From positions 1 to 64,000 of the forward strand of contig NZ_JAILYN010000018.1 of assembly GCF_019795155.1 (NCBI RefSeq): a DNA stretch of 64,000 nucleotides. Reading direction: 5' to 3'. The notes below the pieces were generated by a model that saw only the letters and a list, made by a program, of their open reading frames with translations, ran no database searches and was not told the DNA's origin. A program made the position numbers and the translations under genes. Of the stretch, positions 34,699 through 43,892 are shown piece by piece; the stretch's first letter is position 1, and each line of letters opens with the position of its first letter. Origin of the DNA: Marinobacterium arenosum. Its GTDB lineage: Bacteria; Pseudomonadota; Gammaproteobacteria; Pseudomonadales; Balneatricaceae.

Positions 34699-37600
34699 GT
34701 GAGTATCAGAAAACGCCTGATCGTTATCTTTTTGCTGCTGGAGTTGATCCCGCTGGCGGCGATCTCCTATCTGACACTTAATCAGGCTGCGGAGCTGGGT
34801 GAATATGTCAGCCGTTTGCATGCCCAACTGGTGGATAGCTTCAGGGGCATTACCCAGACCACCGGCGAGCGGCTGGTCAGGGATACCGAGCGGGCGCTGG
34901 ATCACAGGTCCCGTGAAAATATCGAACGGTTGACCACCGACACCGCCCGCCAGATTGCCGGGATTCTCTATCGGCGCGACCGCGATATCCAGGCGGCCGC
35001 CGCGCTTGACCCCGATTTAGACAGTTACCGCCGTTTCCTGGCCGAGCGTCGAGAACTGCTGACTGAGCCTCCCGAGTTCCGCCTTAGCGAGGATGGCCGG
35101 CAGTGGCTGCCCGTTGAGCCGCCCGCCGCGGAGCCGCCTGCAGTGGCTGCCCCGCCAGGGGTTGCGTCGCTGTCCGACCTGAATGTCCGGCCGCCGGAGG
35201 TGGCGCGCAGGCGCCGCCCGGCACCGCTCTACCTGGAGATGACCTTCTTCGACCCGCAGGGACGCGAGCAGTTGAAAGTGGTCGAGTCAGAGCTGATGAG
35301 CGACCAGACGCGCGATATCAGCCAGCCGGCCAACACCTTCGTGCGTGCGGAGCGCTATTTCGAGCAGCTGGCGTCGCTTGAGGCCGGCGATATCTACGTG
35401 TCGGACCAGATCGGCGGCTATGTCGGCAGTACGTTCATCGGCCCGTATCTGCCGGAGCGGCTGGCGCAGGCCGGGCAGGTGTTCCAGCCTGAACAGGCGG
35501 CCTACGCCGGGCTGGAGAACCCGGTCGGACGGCGCTACCGCGGTCTGATCCGCTGGGTAACGCCGGTGGTCCGCAACGGTGTCAAGCTGGGCTACGTGTC
35601 GCTGGCGCTGGATCAGCGCCACCTGGCCGAGTTTACCGACTATCTGGTGCCGACCGAGCAGCGCTACGGCAGTGTCCCCGACCCGGCCAGCGGCAACTAC
35701 GCGTTTCTGCTCGACCACAAGGGGCGCACCATCCACCATCCGCGCCATTACCATATCGTCGGCTACGATCCGGCCAGCGGGGCCCCGGTGGCGCCCTGGT
35801 TGGATCAGCAAACTTACCAGGCCTGGCAGGCCAGCGGCCAGCCGATCGACCAGTTCCTGGCGGAGCAACCCGCCTTTCGCGACCAGTCGCTGGCCGTCAA
35901 GCCGGCCCTGGCACAGCTGCGCGCCGGCACCCTGGCCGCCGATTGCCGCCACCTGAACTTCGCCCCCCAGTGCAGCGGCTGGCAGCAGATCACCGAGCAG
36001 GGCGGTTCCGGCTCGTTCCGGATCTTCTGGGCGGGCCTGTGGAAGCTCAATACCGTCGCGGTGATCCCCTATTACACCGGGCAGTACAACAGCCAGCGCG
36101 GCTTTGGTTATATCACCATCGGGACCAACAGCGAGCAGTTTCACAGTGCCGCCAACCGGGCCGGCGAGCAGCTGCTGGCCGAGCTGTCGGTGCTGCGCTC
36201 TGCCACCCAGGGTAACCTGTACCAAAGCCAGAAACAGATCGAGCAGTCGGTCGGTAACCTGAGCGTCTGGCTGGCCAGTGCGTTGCTGGTAATTATCGGA
36301 CTGACCACGGTCGCCGCCTTCTGGTTGGCCTGGCAACTGGATCACCGGTTGCAGCCGCTGATCGACGGTATGAGACGCTTTGCCGGCGGTGAGACCGGCC
36401 GGCGGATTCCGGTCGGTTCGGCTGATGAATTGGGTCAGATCGCCGGCGCTTTCAACGAGATGGCCGATACCCTGGTCGAACGTGAGGCCGAATTGCGTAA
36501 ATTCGCCTTTGCCACCCACCAGAGCCCGATGGTGGTGATGATCACCGGTCCGGACGGCCGTATTCAGTACACCAACGAGAAATTCAGTGAAACTTCCGGC
36601 TACAGTGCGGCGGAGGTGAAGGGGCGCAAACCGTCGATCCTGCGCAGCGGTCATACTCCGGACGAGGAATACCGTAAGCTGTGGCAGACGTTGCTGAGTG
36701 GCGAGATCTGGCGCGGCCGCTTCCGCAACCGCCATAAGGACGGCTCGCTCTACTGGGAGGATGCGGTGATCGGCCCGGTGATGGACGACCAGGGCCGGGT
36801 CAGCCACTACATTGCGGTGAAGGAGGATATCACCTGGCGGATCGAGCAGGAGCAGCATATCCATTACCTGGCGTTCCACGACGACCTGACCGGCCTGCCT
36901 AATCGCACCCTGGCGATGGAGCAGCTGGAGGCTGCCATCAAGCACGCCAAGCGCTACCGGCAGAGCTTTGCGGTGATGTTCATCGACCTGGACGATTTCA
37001 AGAACGTCAACGATACCCTGGGCCACGATGCCGGTGATCAGCTGGTGGTGCAGGCCGCCGAACGGATCCGCCAGCGGGTGCGTGAAAGCGATACCGTGGC
37101 CCGGCTGGGCGGCGACGAGTTCCTGCTGATCATCAACGATACCCAGCAGGCGGCCAACGCCGGCATGTTGGCCGAACAATTGTTGGAGCAGATGCGTAAG
37201 CCGTTCCTGCTGGGTGACTACGAAGTCACCGTTTCGGCCTGTATCGGTGTGGCCCTGTACAGTCAGCACGGCGACAGCAAGGAGCTGTTGCTCAAGAGCG
37301 CCGACACCGCGATGTATGCCGCCAAGAACGCCGGCAAGAATACCTGGCGGTTGTTCCGTGACGAGATGAAGGGCCATATGGATGAGCGATTCGACCTGGA
37401 GCAGAAGTTGCGCCGGGCGCTGGCGAATAATGAGCTGAGTCTGCACTACCAGCCGATCGTCGATGTCCGCCAGCGCAAGCTGTTGTCGGTGGAGGTGTTG
37501 CTGCGCTGGTTCACCGACGCGGGGCCGGTATCGCCGACCGACTTCATCCCGGTGGCGGAGCAGACCGGGATCATCAACGAGATCGACCGCTGGCTGGTGG

Positions 37601-38205
37601 CTGAGGTGTTCCGCCAGGTGACCAGCTGGGAAGCGCAGGGTTATCGCGAGTTCCAGGTGTCGATCAACGTGTCGCCGCGCCAGCTGGTCAGCGGAGCCTT
37701 TCTGGAGCAACTGAAACACAACCTGGCGCACTATCAACTGCCGCCGCAGCGCTTCATTATCGAGGTGACCGAAGGGGTGCTGATCAGCGACCCGGTACGG
37801 GCCCGGGAGATGCTGGAGGAGCTGCGGGCGCTGGATATCGCCATCGCCATCGACGATTTCGGTACCGGCTACTCATCGCTGGGCTATCTGAAGCATTATC
37901 CGTTCAATATCCTGAAGATCGACCGCGAATTTGTTCGTGACCTGGGCGACGATCCGGACGACGAGACCCTGGTCACCGCCATCGTTGCGCTGGGCAATAA
38001 TCTGAAGCTGCGGGTGGTGGCAGAGGGGGTGGAGACCGTTGAACAGCTGCATTTCCTGCAACGGGCCGGCTGTCATGCGGTACAGGGCTATCTGACCGGT
38101 CGACCGCAGCCGGCGTATGAACTGGCCGGGCTGCTGGCTTGCGGGGCTTTGCTTGATGGGGTGGAAGATTATTGCCAGCGGCAGGTGGATATGGTGGCTG
38201 ACTAG
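34699..38205 (+). CDS. Cache-HAMP-PAS-GGDEF-EAL c-di-GMP enzyme
   Basis: 1168 residues. A membrane helix (about 8-28) and a large periplasmic sensing region (about 30-525, with a Pro-rich insert near 140-155) are followed by a second helix (about 530-550), HAMP, a PAS domain, GGDEF and EAL. The cyclase site is intact (ARLGGDEFLLI, about 804) with an RESD inhibitory I-site just before it. The EAL motif reads EVLLRW; the rest is intact (NVSPRQL, DDFGTGYSSLGYL, KIDREFV, EGVET). Both making and breaking c-di-GMP are possible. Start GTG with TTGGAG upstream. Confidence 0.93.
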   Translation: MSIRKRLIVIFLLLELIPLAAISYLTLNQAAELGEYVSRLHAQLVDSFRGITQTTGERLVRDTERALDHRSRENIERLTTDTARQIAGILYRRDRDIQAAAALDPDLDSYRRFLAERRELLTEPPEFRLSEDGRQWLPVEPPAAEPPAVAAPPGVASLSDLNVRPPEVARRRRPAPLYLEMTFFDPQGREQLKVVESELMSDQTRDISQPANTFVRAERYFEQLASLEAGDIYVSDQIGGYVGSTFIGPYLPERLAQAGQVFQPEQAAYAGLENPVGRRYRGLIRWVTPVVRNGVKLGYVSLALDQRHLAEFTDYLVPTEQRYGSVPDPASGNYAFLLDHKGRTIHHPRHYHIVGYDPASGAPVAPWLDQQTYQAWQASGQPIDQFLAEQPAFRDQSLAVKPALAQLRAGTLAADCRHLNFAPQCSGWQQITEQGGSGSFRIFWAGLWKLNTVAVIPYYTGQYNSQRGFGYITIGTNSEQFHSAANRAGEQLLAELSVLRSATQGNLYQSQKQIEQSVGNLSVWLASALLVIIGLTTVAAFWLAWQLDHRLQPLIDGMRRFAGGETGRRIPVGSADELGQIAGAFNEMADTLVEREAELRKFAFATHQSPMVVMITGPDGRIQYTNEKFSETSGYSAAEVKGRKPSILRSGHTPDEEYRKLWQTLLSGEIWRGRFRNRHKDGSLYWEDAVIGPVMDDQGRVSHYIAVKEDITWRIEQEQHIHYLAFHDDLTGLPNRTLAMEQLEAAIKHAKRYRQSFAVMFIDLDDFKNVNDTLGHDAGDQLVVQAAERIRQRVRESDTVARLGGDEFLLIINDTQQAANAGMLAEQLLEQMRKPFLLGDYEVTVSACIGVALYSQHGDSKELLLKSADTAMYAAKNAGKNTWRLFRDEMKGHMDERFDLEQKLRRALANNELSLHYQPIVDVRQRKLLSVEVLLRWFTDAGPVSPTDFIPVAEQTGIINEIDRWLVAEVFRQVTSWEAQGYREFQVSINVSPRQLVSGAFLEQLKHNLAHYQLPPQRFIIEVTEGVLISDPVRAREMLEELRALDIAIAIDDFGTGYSSLGYLKHYPFNILKIDREFVRDLGDDPDDETLVTAIVALGNNLKLRVVAEGVETVEQLHFLQRAGCHAVQGYLTGRPQPAYELAGLLACGALLDGVEDYCQRQVDMVAD

Positions 38206-38230
38206 CGGCTAATTTGCCGATACCGCCGTA

Positions 38231-38256
38231 CCGCAGACGCACAGCGGCGTCTGCGG
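38231..38256. terminator. Strong hairpin between convergent genes
   Basis: CCGCAGACGC (38231-38240) pairs perfectly with 38247-38256, loop of six. It lies between the convergent ends of the c-di-GMP gene and the SMI1/KNR4 gene. No T run on either side, so its role as a terminator is inferred from position. Confidence 0.5.
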
Positions 38257-38266
38257 CGGATCGGGC

Positions 38267-38671
38267 TCAGCTTTCCAGCCAGACATCCTTGGCCCAGTGC
38301 CAGATAGAACTCCAGCACTGTGACTCGTCGAGTTCGCCGTCCTGCCAGAACAGGATCTCGCCCTCCTGCGAGATACAGTAGTAGGCACCGTTAGCCTCGC
38401 AGACCGGGATCAGTTCGCGCGGTACGCCAAGCGACCAGGCGGTGGCGGCCACCTCCGGCAGGTAGGTGTGGGATTGCGGGTCGGCCACGGTGACCGGTTC
38501 GATCGAACCGTAGATCACATCGCTGACTTTTAGCAGGAACTCGCGGTACTCGTGCGGCAGCTGGATCAGGATCTGCTCCTCAATCTCCACCAACTGGTCT
38601 TCGTCCGGCAGTTCCAGCGGCATCAGCACATCGGCATTGTTTTCACGCAGGGCCAGGTAAACGTCTTCCAT
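38267..38671 (-). CDS. SMI1/KNR4 (SUKH) family protein
   Basis: 134 residues. Starts with the acidic ELPDEDQLVEIEEQILIQLPHEYREFLLKVSD, the usual SMI1/KNR4 opening, then GVPRELIPVCEANGAYYCISQEGEILFW. SUKH proteins are often toxin-immunity proteins, but here there is no toxin, repeat or secretion gene nearby. A general housekeeping role is as likely. No strong ribosome site is seen before the ATG at 38671. Confidence 0.82.
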   Translation of the reverse strand: MEDVYLALRENNADVLMPLELPDEDQLVEIEEQILIQLPHEYREFLLKVSDVIYGSIEPVTVADPQSHTYLPEVAATAWSLGVPRELIPVCEANGAYYCISQEGEILFWQDGELDESQCWSSIWHWAKDVWLES

Positions 38672-38750
38672 CGCGAACGCTCTTCAAATTTGCGGTTAAC
38701 GCACAAGTTTAGCACCCTCGCAGGCGGCGCTGGAATCATCGATATGGCGG

Positions 38751-39914
38751 TCAGCTAGCCGCTTTGCGCAGCGCCAGGCGGGTCAGTACCGGGCCGAGCA
38801 GCTCGAACAGTACCGTGGTGCCGATCACGATCGACAGGCAGAGCTGACGATACTCGGGAAACTGGTTGGCGGCGACCAGCGCCATCCCCACCGGTACGCC
38901 CGCTTGCGGCAGCATGGCGATACCGATCCAGCGCCGGGTGGCTGCGGGAGCTCCGCTGAGCGATCCGCCGAGCCAGCCGCCGACGATTTTTCCCAACGTG
39001 CGACAGAGGACATACGTTAGCCCGATTGCGCCGAGTTGTTGCAGTAGCTCGATATCCAGCGAGGCGCCGGCCAGCACGAAAAAGATCACCATGAGCGGCC
39101 ATTCGATATTCTCGATCTCATGAAAGGCGTAGTCATGGTGCGAAGCCAGGTTGGCGATCAGCATACCCATCGCCATCGAGGCGATCAGGAAGGACACCTC
39201 CAGCCAGATGGCCAGGCCGCCGCACAGCAACACCAGCCCCAGCGCCTCGGTCAGTAGTGGCTGGCCCGGTCGGAGCCGACCGGTCAGGTAGCTGGCCGGT
39301 AAGCCCAGTGCCAGCCCCAGTGCCAGCGCGCCGCCGATCTCATAACCGGCCTGCAGCAGCGGCGATGCCGCGTCCGCGCCACCGTTGATCGACGTGATCC
39401 AGGCCATCGACAGGCTGAACAGCAACAGGGCCCAGATATCGTCAATTGCCACGATCAGCAACAGCAGGTTGGCGAACGGTTTCGGGCTACCGGAGCTGAG
39501 TACCGTATCGACGGTGGCGGCCGGGGCGGTGGCGGCGGCGATGCAGCCCAGCAGCAGCGCCACCGGAAACGGAAGGCCCAGCAAAATCAATCCTGCCAGC
39601 ACGGTCAGCGAGGTGAGCAGAGCGGCTGTTATAGAGATGAACAGTAGCTGAGCACGGTTGCGGGACAGGCTATCCCGGGTCAGCCGGCCACCGAGCAGGA
39701 AACCGATCATCAACAGCGCCATGTCGGTGATCAGTTCAAAGCGATCGAGAAAGAACGCTGGAATCAGCGCCAGTCCCTGGTCACCGATCAGTATGCCGAA
39801 CAACAGCAGCAGGGTCACCCGTGGCAGGAAGGTGTGCCGGCCAAGAAAGTCTGTTGCCAGTCCCAGCAACAGGATGCCGCCCACAGCAATCAGAAATTCG
39901 GCGGTGTAGAACAT
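38751..39914 (-). CDS. CPA2-family cation/proton antiporter
   Basis: 387 residues, about 11-12 hydrophobic helices covering the full length. Kef/NhaS-type features: LGRHTFLPRVTLLLLFGILIGDQGL, GFLLGGRLTRDSL, AATAPAATVDTVL, VAIDDIWALLLFS (acidic pair at the transport site) and a C-terminal MLPQAGVPVGMALVAA. It lacks a cytoplasmic TrkA-N domain. Expected to swap Na+ or K+ for protons at the inner membrane; the ion is not known. Good ribosome site GGGGAG. Confidence 0.9.
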   Translation of the reverse strand: MFYTAEFLIAVGGILLLGLATDFLGRHTFLPRVTLLLLFGILIGDQGLALIPAFFLDRFELITDMALLMIGFLLGGRLTRDSLSRNRAQLLFISITAALLTSLTVLAGLILLGLPFPVALLLGCIAAATAPAATVDTVLSSGSPKPFANLLLLIVAIDDIWALLLFSLSMAWITSINGGADAASPLLQAGYEIGGALALGLALGLPASYLTGRLRPGQPLLTEALGLVLLCGGLAIWLEVSFLIASMAMGMLIANLASHHDYAFHEIENIEWPLMVIFFVLAGASLDIELLQQLGAIGLTYVLCRTLGKIVGGWLGGSLSGAPAATRRWIGIAMLPQAGVPVGMALVAANQFPEYRQLCLSIVIGTTVLFELLGPVLTRLALRKAAS

Positions 39915-40222
39915 CTGCCGCTCCCCGCAGATCTATTCATAGCAGTATAGAAAGTTCGGCTGTCGGGCGGGCGGCTCGCCTGATGTTTTGCTGATCTGTA
40001 TCAGCTGCCGTCAATGGGTGCGGCCGGGCGCTGCATCGGGGCTGGCTAACACTCACTGGACAGATCTGTCTCGATATTCAGTCGATAGTGTCTGGTTTTG
40101 CCGGAGCCTGTCTTTTTTGTTTTTGTAACTATTTGTTTAGTAAGGAATAAATATATATGGCACGGATTTTGGTTTGGCTTTGGACTCTGCTAGACAGCGC
40201 AGCAAAATAACAGGAGAACAGT
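39915..40222. other. Intergenic region upstream of bdhA
   Basis: No gene seen. The region is AT-rich towards its right end and contains a perfect ACAGATCTGT palindrome (40059-40068) and the sigma54-like site listed separately. CAGGAG lies eight bases before the bdhA ATG. Confidence 0.5.
40158..40174 (+). promoter_or_regulatory. Sigma54-like promoter upstream of bdhA
   Basis: TGGCACGGATTTTGGTT matches the -24/-12 pattern TGGCACG-N4-TTGC(A/T) except for one base: the -12 reads TTGG. The -24 part is perfect and the spacing is right. It is about 50 bases before the ATG. In P. aeruginosa bdhA is sigma54-dependent, which makes this plausible. Confidence 0.4.
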
Positions 40223-41005
40223 ATGCTGAATCAGAAAGTGGTGTTGGTAACCGGCTCGTCCAGCGGCATCGGGCTGGCGATCGCCCGCACCTTGGCGGAA
40301 CAGGGCGCGCGCATCATGATGCACGGCCTGGAGGCGGAAGCGGAAGGCAACGATTTGGCCGAAGAGCTGGCCACGGAAACCGGCGCCGAGGTGCGTTACT
40401 GCAGCGCCAACCTGATGCAGCCGAGCGAAGTGGAGCGGTTGGTCGATACCACCATCGAGCAGTTCGGTCGGCTTGATGTGCTGGTCAACAACGCCGGTAT
40501 CCAGTACACCGCGCCGGTCAGCGAGTTTCCTGCCGACAAGTGGGATGCGATCATCGCTATCAATCTCAGTGCCGCCTTCCACGCCACCCGCCGGGCTCTA
40601 CCGCTGATGGCGCGGAACGGTTGGGGGCGGATCATCAATATCGCTTCAGTGCATGGCCTGGTGGCGTCGGCGGAGAAGTCGGCCTACTGTGCTGCCAAGC
40701 ACGGCCTGGTCGGTTTTACCAAGGTGGTGGCAATGGAGACCGCGGAGCAGGGTATCACCGCCAACTGTATCTGCCCGGGCTGGACCGACACCCCGCTACT
40801 GAACGATCAGATCGCCCGCTTTGCCGAACAGCACGGACAAGCCGTGGAGGATGCACGGTTGGGGTTGGTCAAAGCCAAGGCGCCCTATCCGGAGATGGTG
40901 CAGCCGGCGGCGATCGGTGCGCTGGCGCTCTATCTATGCAGCGATGCCGCCAAGGCCATGACCGGTACCGCGCTGCCGATCGATGGCGGCTGGACCGCGC
41001 ACTGA
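40223..41005 (+). CDS. bdhA: 3-Hydroxybutyrate dehydrogenase
   Basis: 260-residue short-chain dehydrogenase that interconverts 3-hydroxybutyrate and acetoacetate with NAD. The cofactor loop is TGSSSGIG (10-17), NNAG is at about 90, and the catalytic Ser-Tyr-Lys are in IASVHG and SAYCAAKHG. The segment LVASAEKSAYCAAKHGLVGFTK and the WTDTPL ending are those of BdhA. It should use up monomers freed from PHB, linking it to phaC at 0.2-1.9 kb. No depolymerase or CoA-transferase is adjacent. Confidence 0.92.
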   Translation: MLNQKVVLVTGSSSGIGLAIARTLAEQGARIMMHGLEAEAEGNDLAEELATETGAEVRYCSANLMQPSEVERLVDTTIEQFGRLDVLVNNAGIQYTAPVSEFPADKWDAIIAINLSAAFHATRRALPLMARNGWGRIINIASVHGLVASAEKSAYCAAKHGLVGFTKVVAMETAEQGITANCICPGWTDTPLLNDQIARFAEQHGQAVEDARLGLVKAKAPYPEMVQPAAIGALALYLCSDAAKAMTGTALPIDGGWTAH

Positions 41006-41158
41006 TATTTTTCGGTATCTTGATAGCGGAGTTCGGCCAGCCAGCAAGTATTTCGGTAATGCGCAGCTGGCTGAACACCTGCCGTGGTCTTTGGGATCGG
41101 TAGGGCGCCACCCGGGGCGCCATCGCACTAACGCTCTATCGCGACCGAGGGGGGCGGC

Positions 41159-41869
41159 TCAGCCGCTGATCGAGGTGATCGAGCGCAGCTTGTAGCGGGT
41201 GCCCGGATGGGTCAGGCAGGCGAAGCTGATCAGCCGGCTGTCGGACCAGGTGCGCCGGTTGACCTGGATGCAGGGGGTGTTGGCGTCGATATCCAGCAGC
41301 AGCTGGACCTGCTCGCTGGGCAGTACCGCTTCGACGATATGCTCGATGCTGGAGATCGGGCAGATCTTGGACAGGTATTCGTTGGGGGTGGCCTTGCTGA
41401 AGTCCTGTTCCAGGTAGCCCGGCACCAGCGCGGCGGCGACGTAGCGGTTCTCCAGCTGGATCGGCAGACCGTTTTCCATATGCACGATCACCGAGTGGTA
41501 GACCGGGGTGCCGATCGGCATCCCCATCTGCAGCGCCACCGTTTCGTTGGCTACCGAGTCTTTCAACTCGATCACCCGGCAGCTGTACTCGTGGCCACGC
41601 AGTCGCACCTCTTCGGCGATATTCTTGATGTCGGCCAGCGGGGATTCGGCCTTGGCATCCGACACGAAGGTGCCCAGCCCCGGATAGCGCACCAGCAGGT
41701 TTTCCTGCACCAGGTCACGGATCGCCTTGTTGACGGTCATGCGGCTGACTTCGAACTGGCGCGCCAGCTCGGTTTCGGTCGGGATCTTGCTGCCGGGCTG
41801 GTATGTCTGCTGTTTGATACCGTCCAGGATAAAGCTCTTGATCTGCTGATAGCGTGGCCTGTTGCTCAC
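41159..41869 (-). CDS. hutC: Histidine-utilisation repressor HutC
   Basis: 236-residue GntR-family regulator: winged helix-turn-helix (about 5-70; PGSKIPTETELARQFEVSRMTVNKAIRDL) and UTRA effector domain (about 90-230). HutC releases DNA when urocanate binds. The start is GTG at 41869 with AGGTGAC before it. A TGTATATACT box 32 bases upstream overlaps its presumed -10, so autoregulation is likely. It is divergent from yjiH and the hut enzymes. Confidence 0.94.
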   Translation of the reverse strand: MSNRPRYQQIKSFILDGIKQQTYQPGSKIPTETELARQFEVSRMTVNKAIRDLVQENLLVRYPGLGTFVSDAKAESPLADIKNIAEEVRLRGHEYSCRVIELKDSVANETVALQMGMPIGTPVYHSVIVHMENGLPIQLENRYVAAALVPGYLEQDFSKATPNEYLSKICPISSIEHIVEAVLPSEQVQLLLDIDANTPCIQVNRRTWSDSRLISFACLTHPGTRYKLRSITSISG

Positions 41870-41900
41870 CCGTCACCTGCCCTGATGCAAAACGCATAAT

Positions 41901-41910
41901 TGTATATACT
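41901..41910. promoter_or_regulatory. HutC operator at hutC promoter
   Basis: TGTATATACT, nine of ten bases of the TGTATATACA box found at the other hut promoters. On the minus strand it overlaps a TATACA -10; ATTGAG lies 16 bases further upstream. Confidence 0.7.
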
Positions 41911-41990
41911 TCAATTCTTTATCTCAATATTCCCGCATCGTCAACTGGATGGAAGAGCTGGCTCCCGCCTGTTTTCGGGCTTTTCATGCG

Positions 41991-42030
41991 TTTACATCAC
42001 TCCCATAAATGTATATACATAGATATACAT
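41991..42030 (+). promoter_or_regulatory. yjiH promoter with overlapping HutC operator
   Basis: TTTACA (41991-41996), 17 bases, TATACA (42014-42019) form a near-consensus promoter. The HutC box TGTATATACA (42010-42019) overlaps the -10, and a second half-like ATATACAT follows (42023-42030). The long leader (about 130 bases) before yjiH contains no obvious gene. Confidence 0.78.
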
Positions 42031-42160
42031 GAGTGGTGAGGCGGCAGACCGGCGGCGAAGGAGGCGGTGGCCGGACTGCGGTATGGCGCGCTCATGCGGA
42101 AGGACGTTGGATTCAACCCTTGGGGCCTCTGGCTCTCGAATAAAATAAAAAGGCACTCCA

Positions 42161-43486
42161 ATGAATCGAGATGAGACAGTCGATCTGATCGGTTTCAAAC
42201 CGCTGGCGCTGGCCAAACTGACGTTGTTCAGCCTGGTCGGTATCTTCTTCTTTTTCGTTCCCGTCGAACTGGCTGGCAAGGCCACCATTCCGCTGGATCA
42301 CCTGGTTTCCTGGCTGCGTGGCAACCAGGCACAGGGCGCCGCACTTTACGCCCTGTTGGTGATCATCGCCGGCGGCCTCTATCCGTTCGTCCGCGGCACC
42401 TGGCGCGACAATACCGCGCATACGGTGTTTTCGTTGCTGAAACTGCTGGGGGTGGTGGCCTCGCTGATGGCGTTTTTCGAACTGGGCCCGGCGCTGCTGT
42501 TCGAAAAGGACATGCTGCCGTTCCTGTTCAGCAAGTTGGTGATTCCCGTTGGCCTGATCGTGCCGATCGGTGCGATCTTCCTGGCGTTCCTGATCAGCTA
42601 CGGCCTGCTGGAGCTGATCGGGGTGCTGTTCCAGCCGATCATGCGACCGCTGTTCAAGACGCCGGGCAAGTCGGCGATCGATGCGGTGGCTTCATTTGTC
42701 GGCAGCTACTCGATCGGCCTGCTGATCACCAACCGGGTCTACAAGTCCGGCCAGTACTCCGCCAAGGAGGCGGCGATCATCGCCACCGGCTTCTCCACGG
42801 TGTCGGCTACCTTCATGATCATCGTCGCCAAAACCCTGGGGGTGATGGAGATCTGGAACCTGTTCTTCTGGTCGACGCTGCTGATCACCTTTGCGGTTAC
42901 CGCGATCACCGTACGGATCTATCCTCTGAACCGGATGGATGACCAGGCGGCCAATCCGGAGAGCGAGCAACTGAGTCAGCCGCGCATCAAGCAGGCGCTG
43001 GCCGAAGGGCTGGCGGCCGCCGAGCAGGCCGCACCGCTGTGGCTCAATATCCGCCGTAACCTGCAGGAAGGCCTGCTGATGGCGATGAGCATCCTGCCGT
43101 CGATCATGTCGGTGGGGCTGATCGGCCTGCTGGTCGCCAAGTACACGCCGCTGTTCGATTGGCTCGGTTACCTGTTCTATCAGTTCACCTTGCTGGCCCA
43201 ATTGCCGGAACCGCTTGAGGTGGCCAAGGCGTCGGCCACCGGCCTGGCCGAGATGTTCCTGCCGGCGCTGCTGATGGCCAAGGGGGCGCTGGCCGCCAAG
43301 TTCGTCACCGGGGTGGTGGCGATCTCGTCGATCCTGTTCTTCTCGGCATCGATCCCCTGCATCCTGTCGACCGACATCCCGCTGACCATCCGCCAGATGC
43401 TGATCATCTGGTACCAGCGGGTGGCGCTGACCATCTTGCTGGCGGCGCCGGTGGCGTTTTATGCCGAAGGCCTGGTGGCGGGTTAA
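42161..43486 (+). CDS. yjiH: YjiH-family membrane transporter of the hut locus
   Basis: 441 residues with about ten hydrophobic helices and a nucleoside-recognition (Gate) type fold: SAIDAVASFVGSYSIGLLITNRVYKSGQYSAKEAAIIATGFSTVS is the YjiH signature. YjiH proteins are found beside hut genes in several proteobacteria and are the likely importer of histidine or urocanate here, in place of HutT. That role is inference from position and shared HutC control. It ends at a terminator (43507) and is divergent from hutC. Confidence 0.85.
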   Translation: MNRDETVDLIGFKPLALAKLTLFSLVGIFFFFVPVELAGKATIPLDHLVSWLRGNQAQGAALYALLVIIAGGLYPFVRGTWRDNTAHTVFSLLKLLGVVASLMAFFELGPALLFEKDMLPFLFSKLVIPVGLIVPIGAIFLAFLISYGLLELIGVLFQPIMRPLFKTPGKSAIDAVASFVGSYSIGLLITNRVYKSGQYSAKEAAIIATGFSTVSATFMIIVAKTLGVMEIWNLFFWSTLLITFAVTAITVRIYPLNRMDDQAANPESEQLSQPRIKQALAEGLAAAEQAAPLWLNIRRNLQEGLLMAMSILPSIMSVGLIGLLVAKYTPLFDWLGYLFYQFTLLAQLPEPLEVAKASATGLAEMFLPALLMAKGALAAKFVTGVVAISSILFFSASIPCILSTDIPLTIRQMLIIWYQRVALTILLAAPVAFYAEGLVAG

Positions 43487-43506
43487 CCTTCGTCCGGTCT
43501 GCCCGG

Positions 43507-43542
43507 AGCCCGGTCCAGCATGAGGTTGGGCCGGGCTTTTTT
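43507..43542 (+). terminator. Rho-independent terminator of yjiH
   Basis: AGCCCGG (43507-43513) pairs with CCGGGCT (43531-43537) and is followed by a run of T (43537-43542). Located 21 bases after the yjiH stop. Confidence 0.8.
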
Positions 43543-43556
43543 ATGGTTTGCATTAA

Positions 43557-43566
43557 TGTATATACA
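43557..43566. promoter_or_regulatory. Solitary HutC operator
   Basis: Exact TGTATATACA, 15 bases past the yjiH terminator and about 330 bases upstream of hutI. It may be an auxiliary operator that loops to the proximal box, or mark a second, weaker promoter. Confidence 0.65.
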
Positions 43567-43825
43567 AAGACTGGTGTTCTTTGGCAGCCGTGAGGGGATG
43601 GCCGCGCGTTGACAGCCCTGCCGCCGAGGGCTGGGGAATCTGTCGCCTGATGTCGGGCGGTGATCGAGAGTGAACCGCCGAGTGCTCGTCAATTACCTGG
43701 TTTCAAGATAGAAACTATCGAAATAACAGATGGTTAGGGTCTTTATGCATAAGGGTGGGCGTTTTCGCCATGGTTGCGCCCTGTGGCAGAGAGGTTGGCG
43801 GCGGAAAATATTTCAGCGCGGGGTT

Positions 43826-43867
43826 TTGCCTTTTTTAAATGTTGTGATATACATATGTATATACAAA
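43826..43867 (+). promoter_or_regulatory. hutI promoter with HutC operator
   Basis: TTGCCT (43826-43831), 16 bases, TATACA (43848-43853) is a fair promoter. The exact box TGTATATACA (43856-43865) lies right after it, within a longer palindromic ATATACATATGTATAT run. This is 28 bases before the hutI start. Confidence 0.68.
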
Positions 43868-43892
43868 GTTTCAACGAACGAGAGTTAACATC

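Larger units (their letters stand above)
43487..43892. other. Intergenic region between yjiH and hutI
   Basis: No gene is seen. It holds the yjiH terminator, a solitary HutC box at 43557-43566, and the hutI promoter with a second HutC box near its right end. A sigma54-like TGGCAGAGAGGTTGGC at 43784-43799 is too degenerate to call. Confidence 0.6.

Noticed and set aside
35287-37737. 816-codon minus-strand frame opposite the GGDEF-EAL gene
   Set aside because: Antisense shadow of a well supported gene.
38267-38671. SMI1/KNR4 gene as evidence of a toxin-immunity locus
   Set aside because: No toxin, polymorphic-repeat or secretion gene within reach; surroundings are housekeeping genes.
43784-43799. 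Second sigma54-like site TGGCAGAGAGGTTGGC before hutI
   Set aside because: Too many mismatches to the -24/-12 pattern, and a sigma70-type site with HutC box lies nearer the gene.
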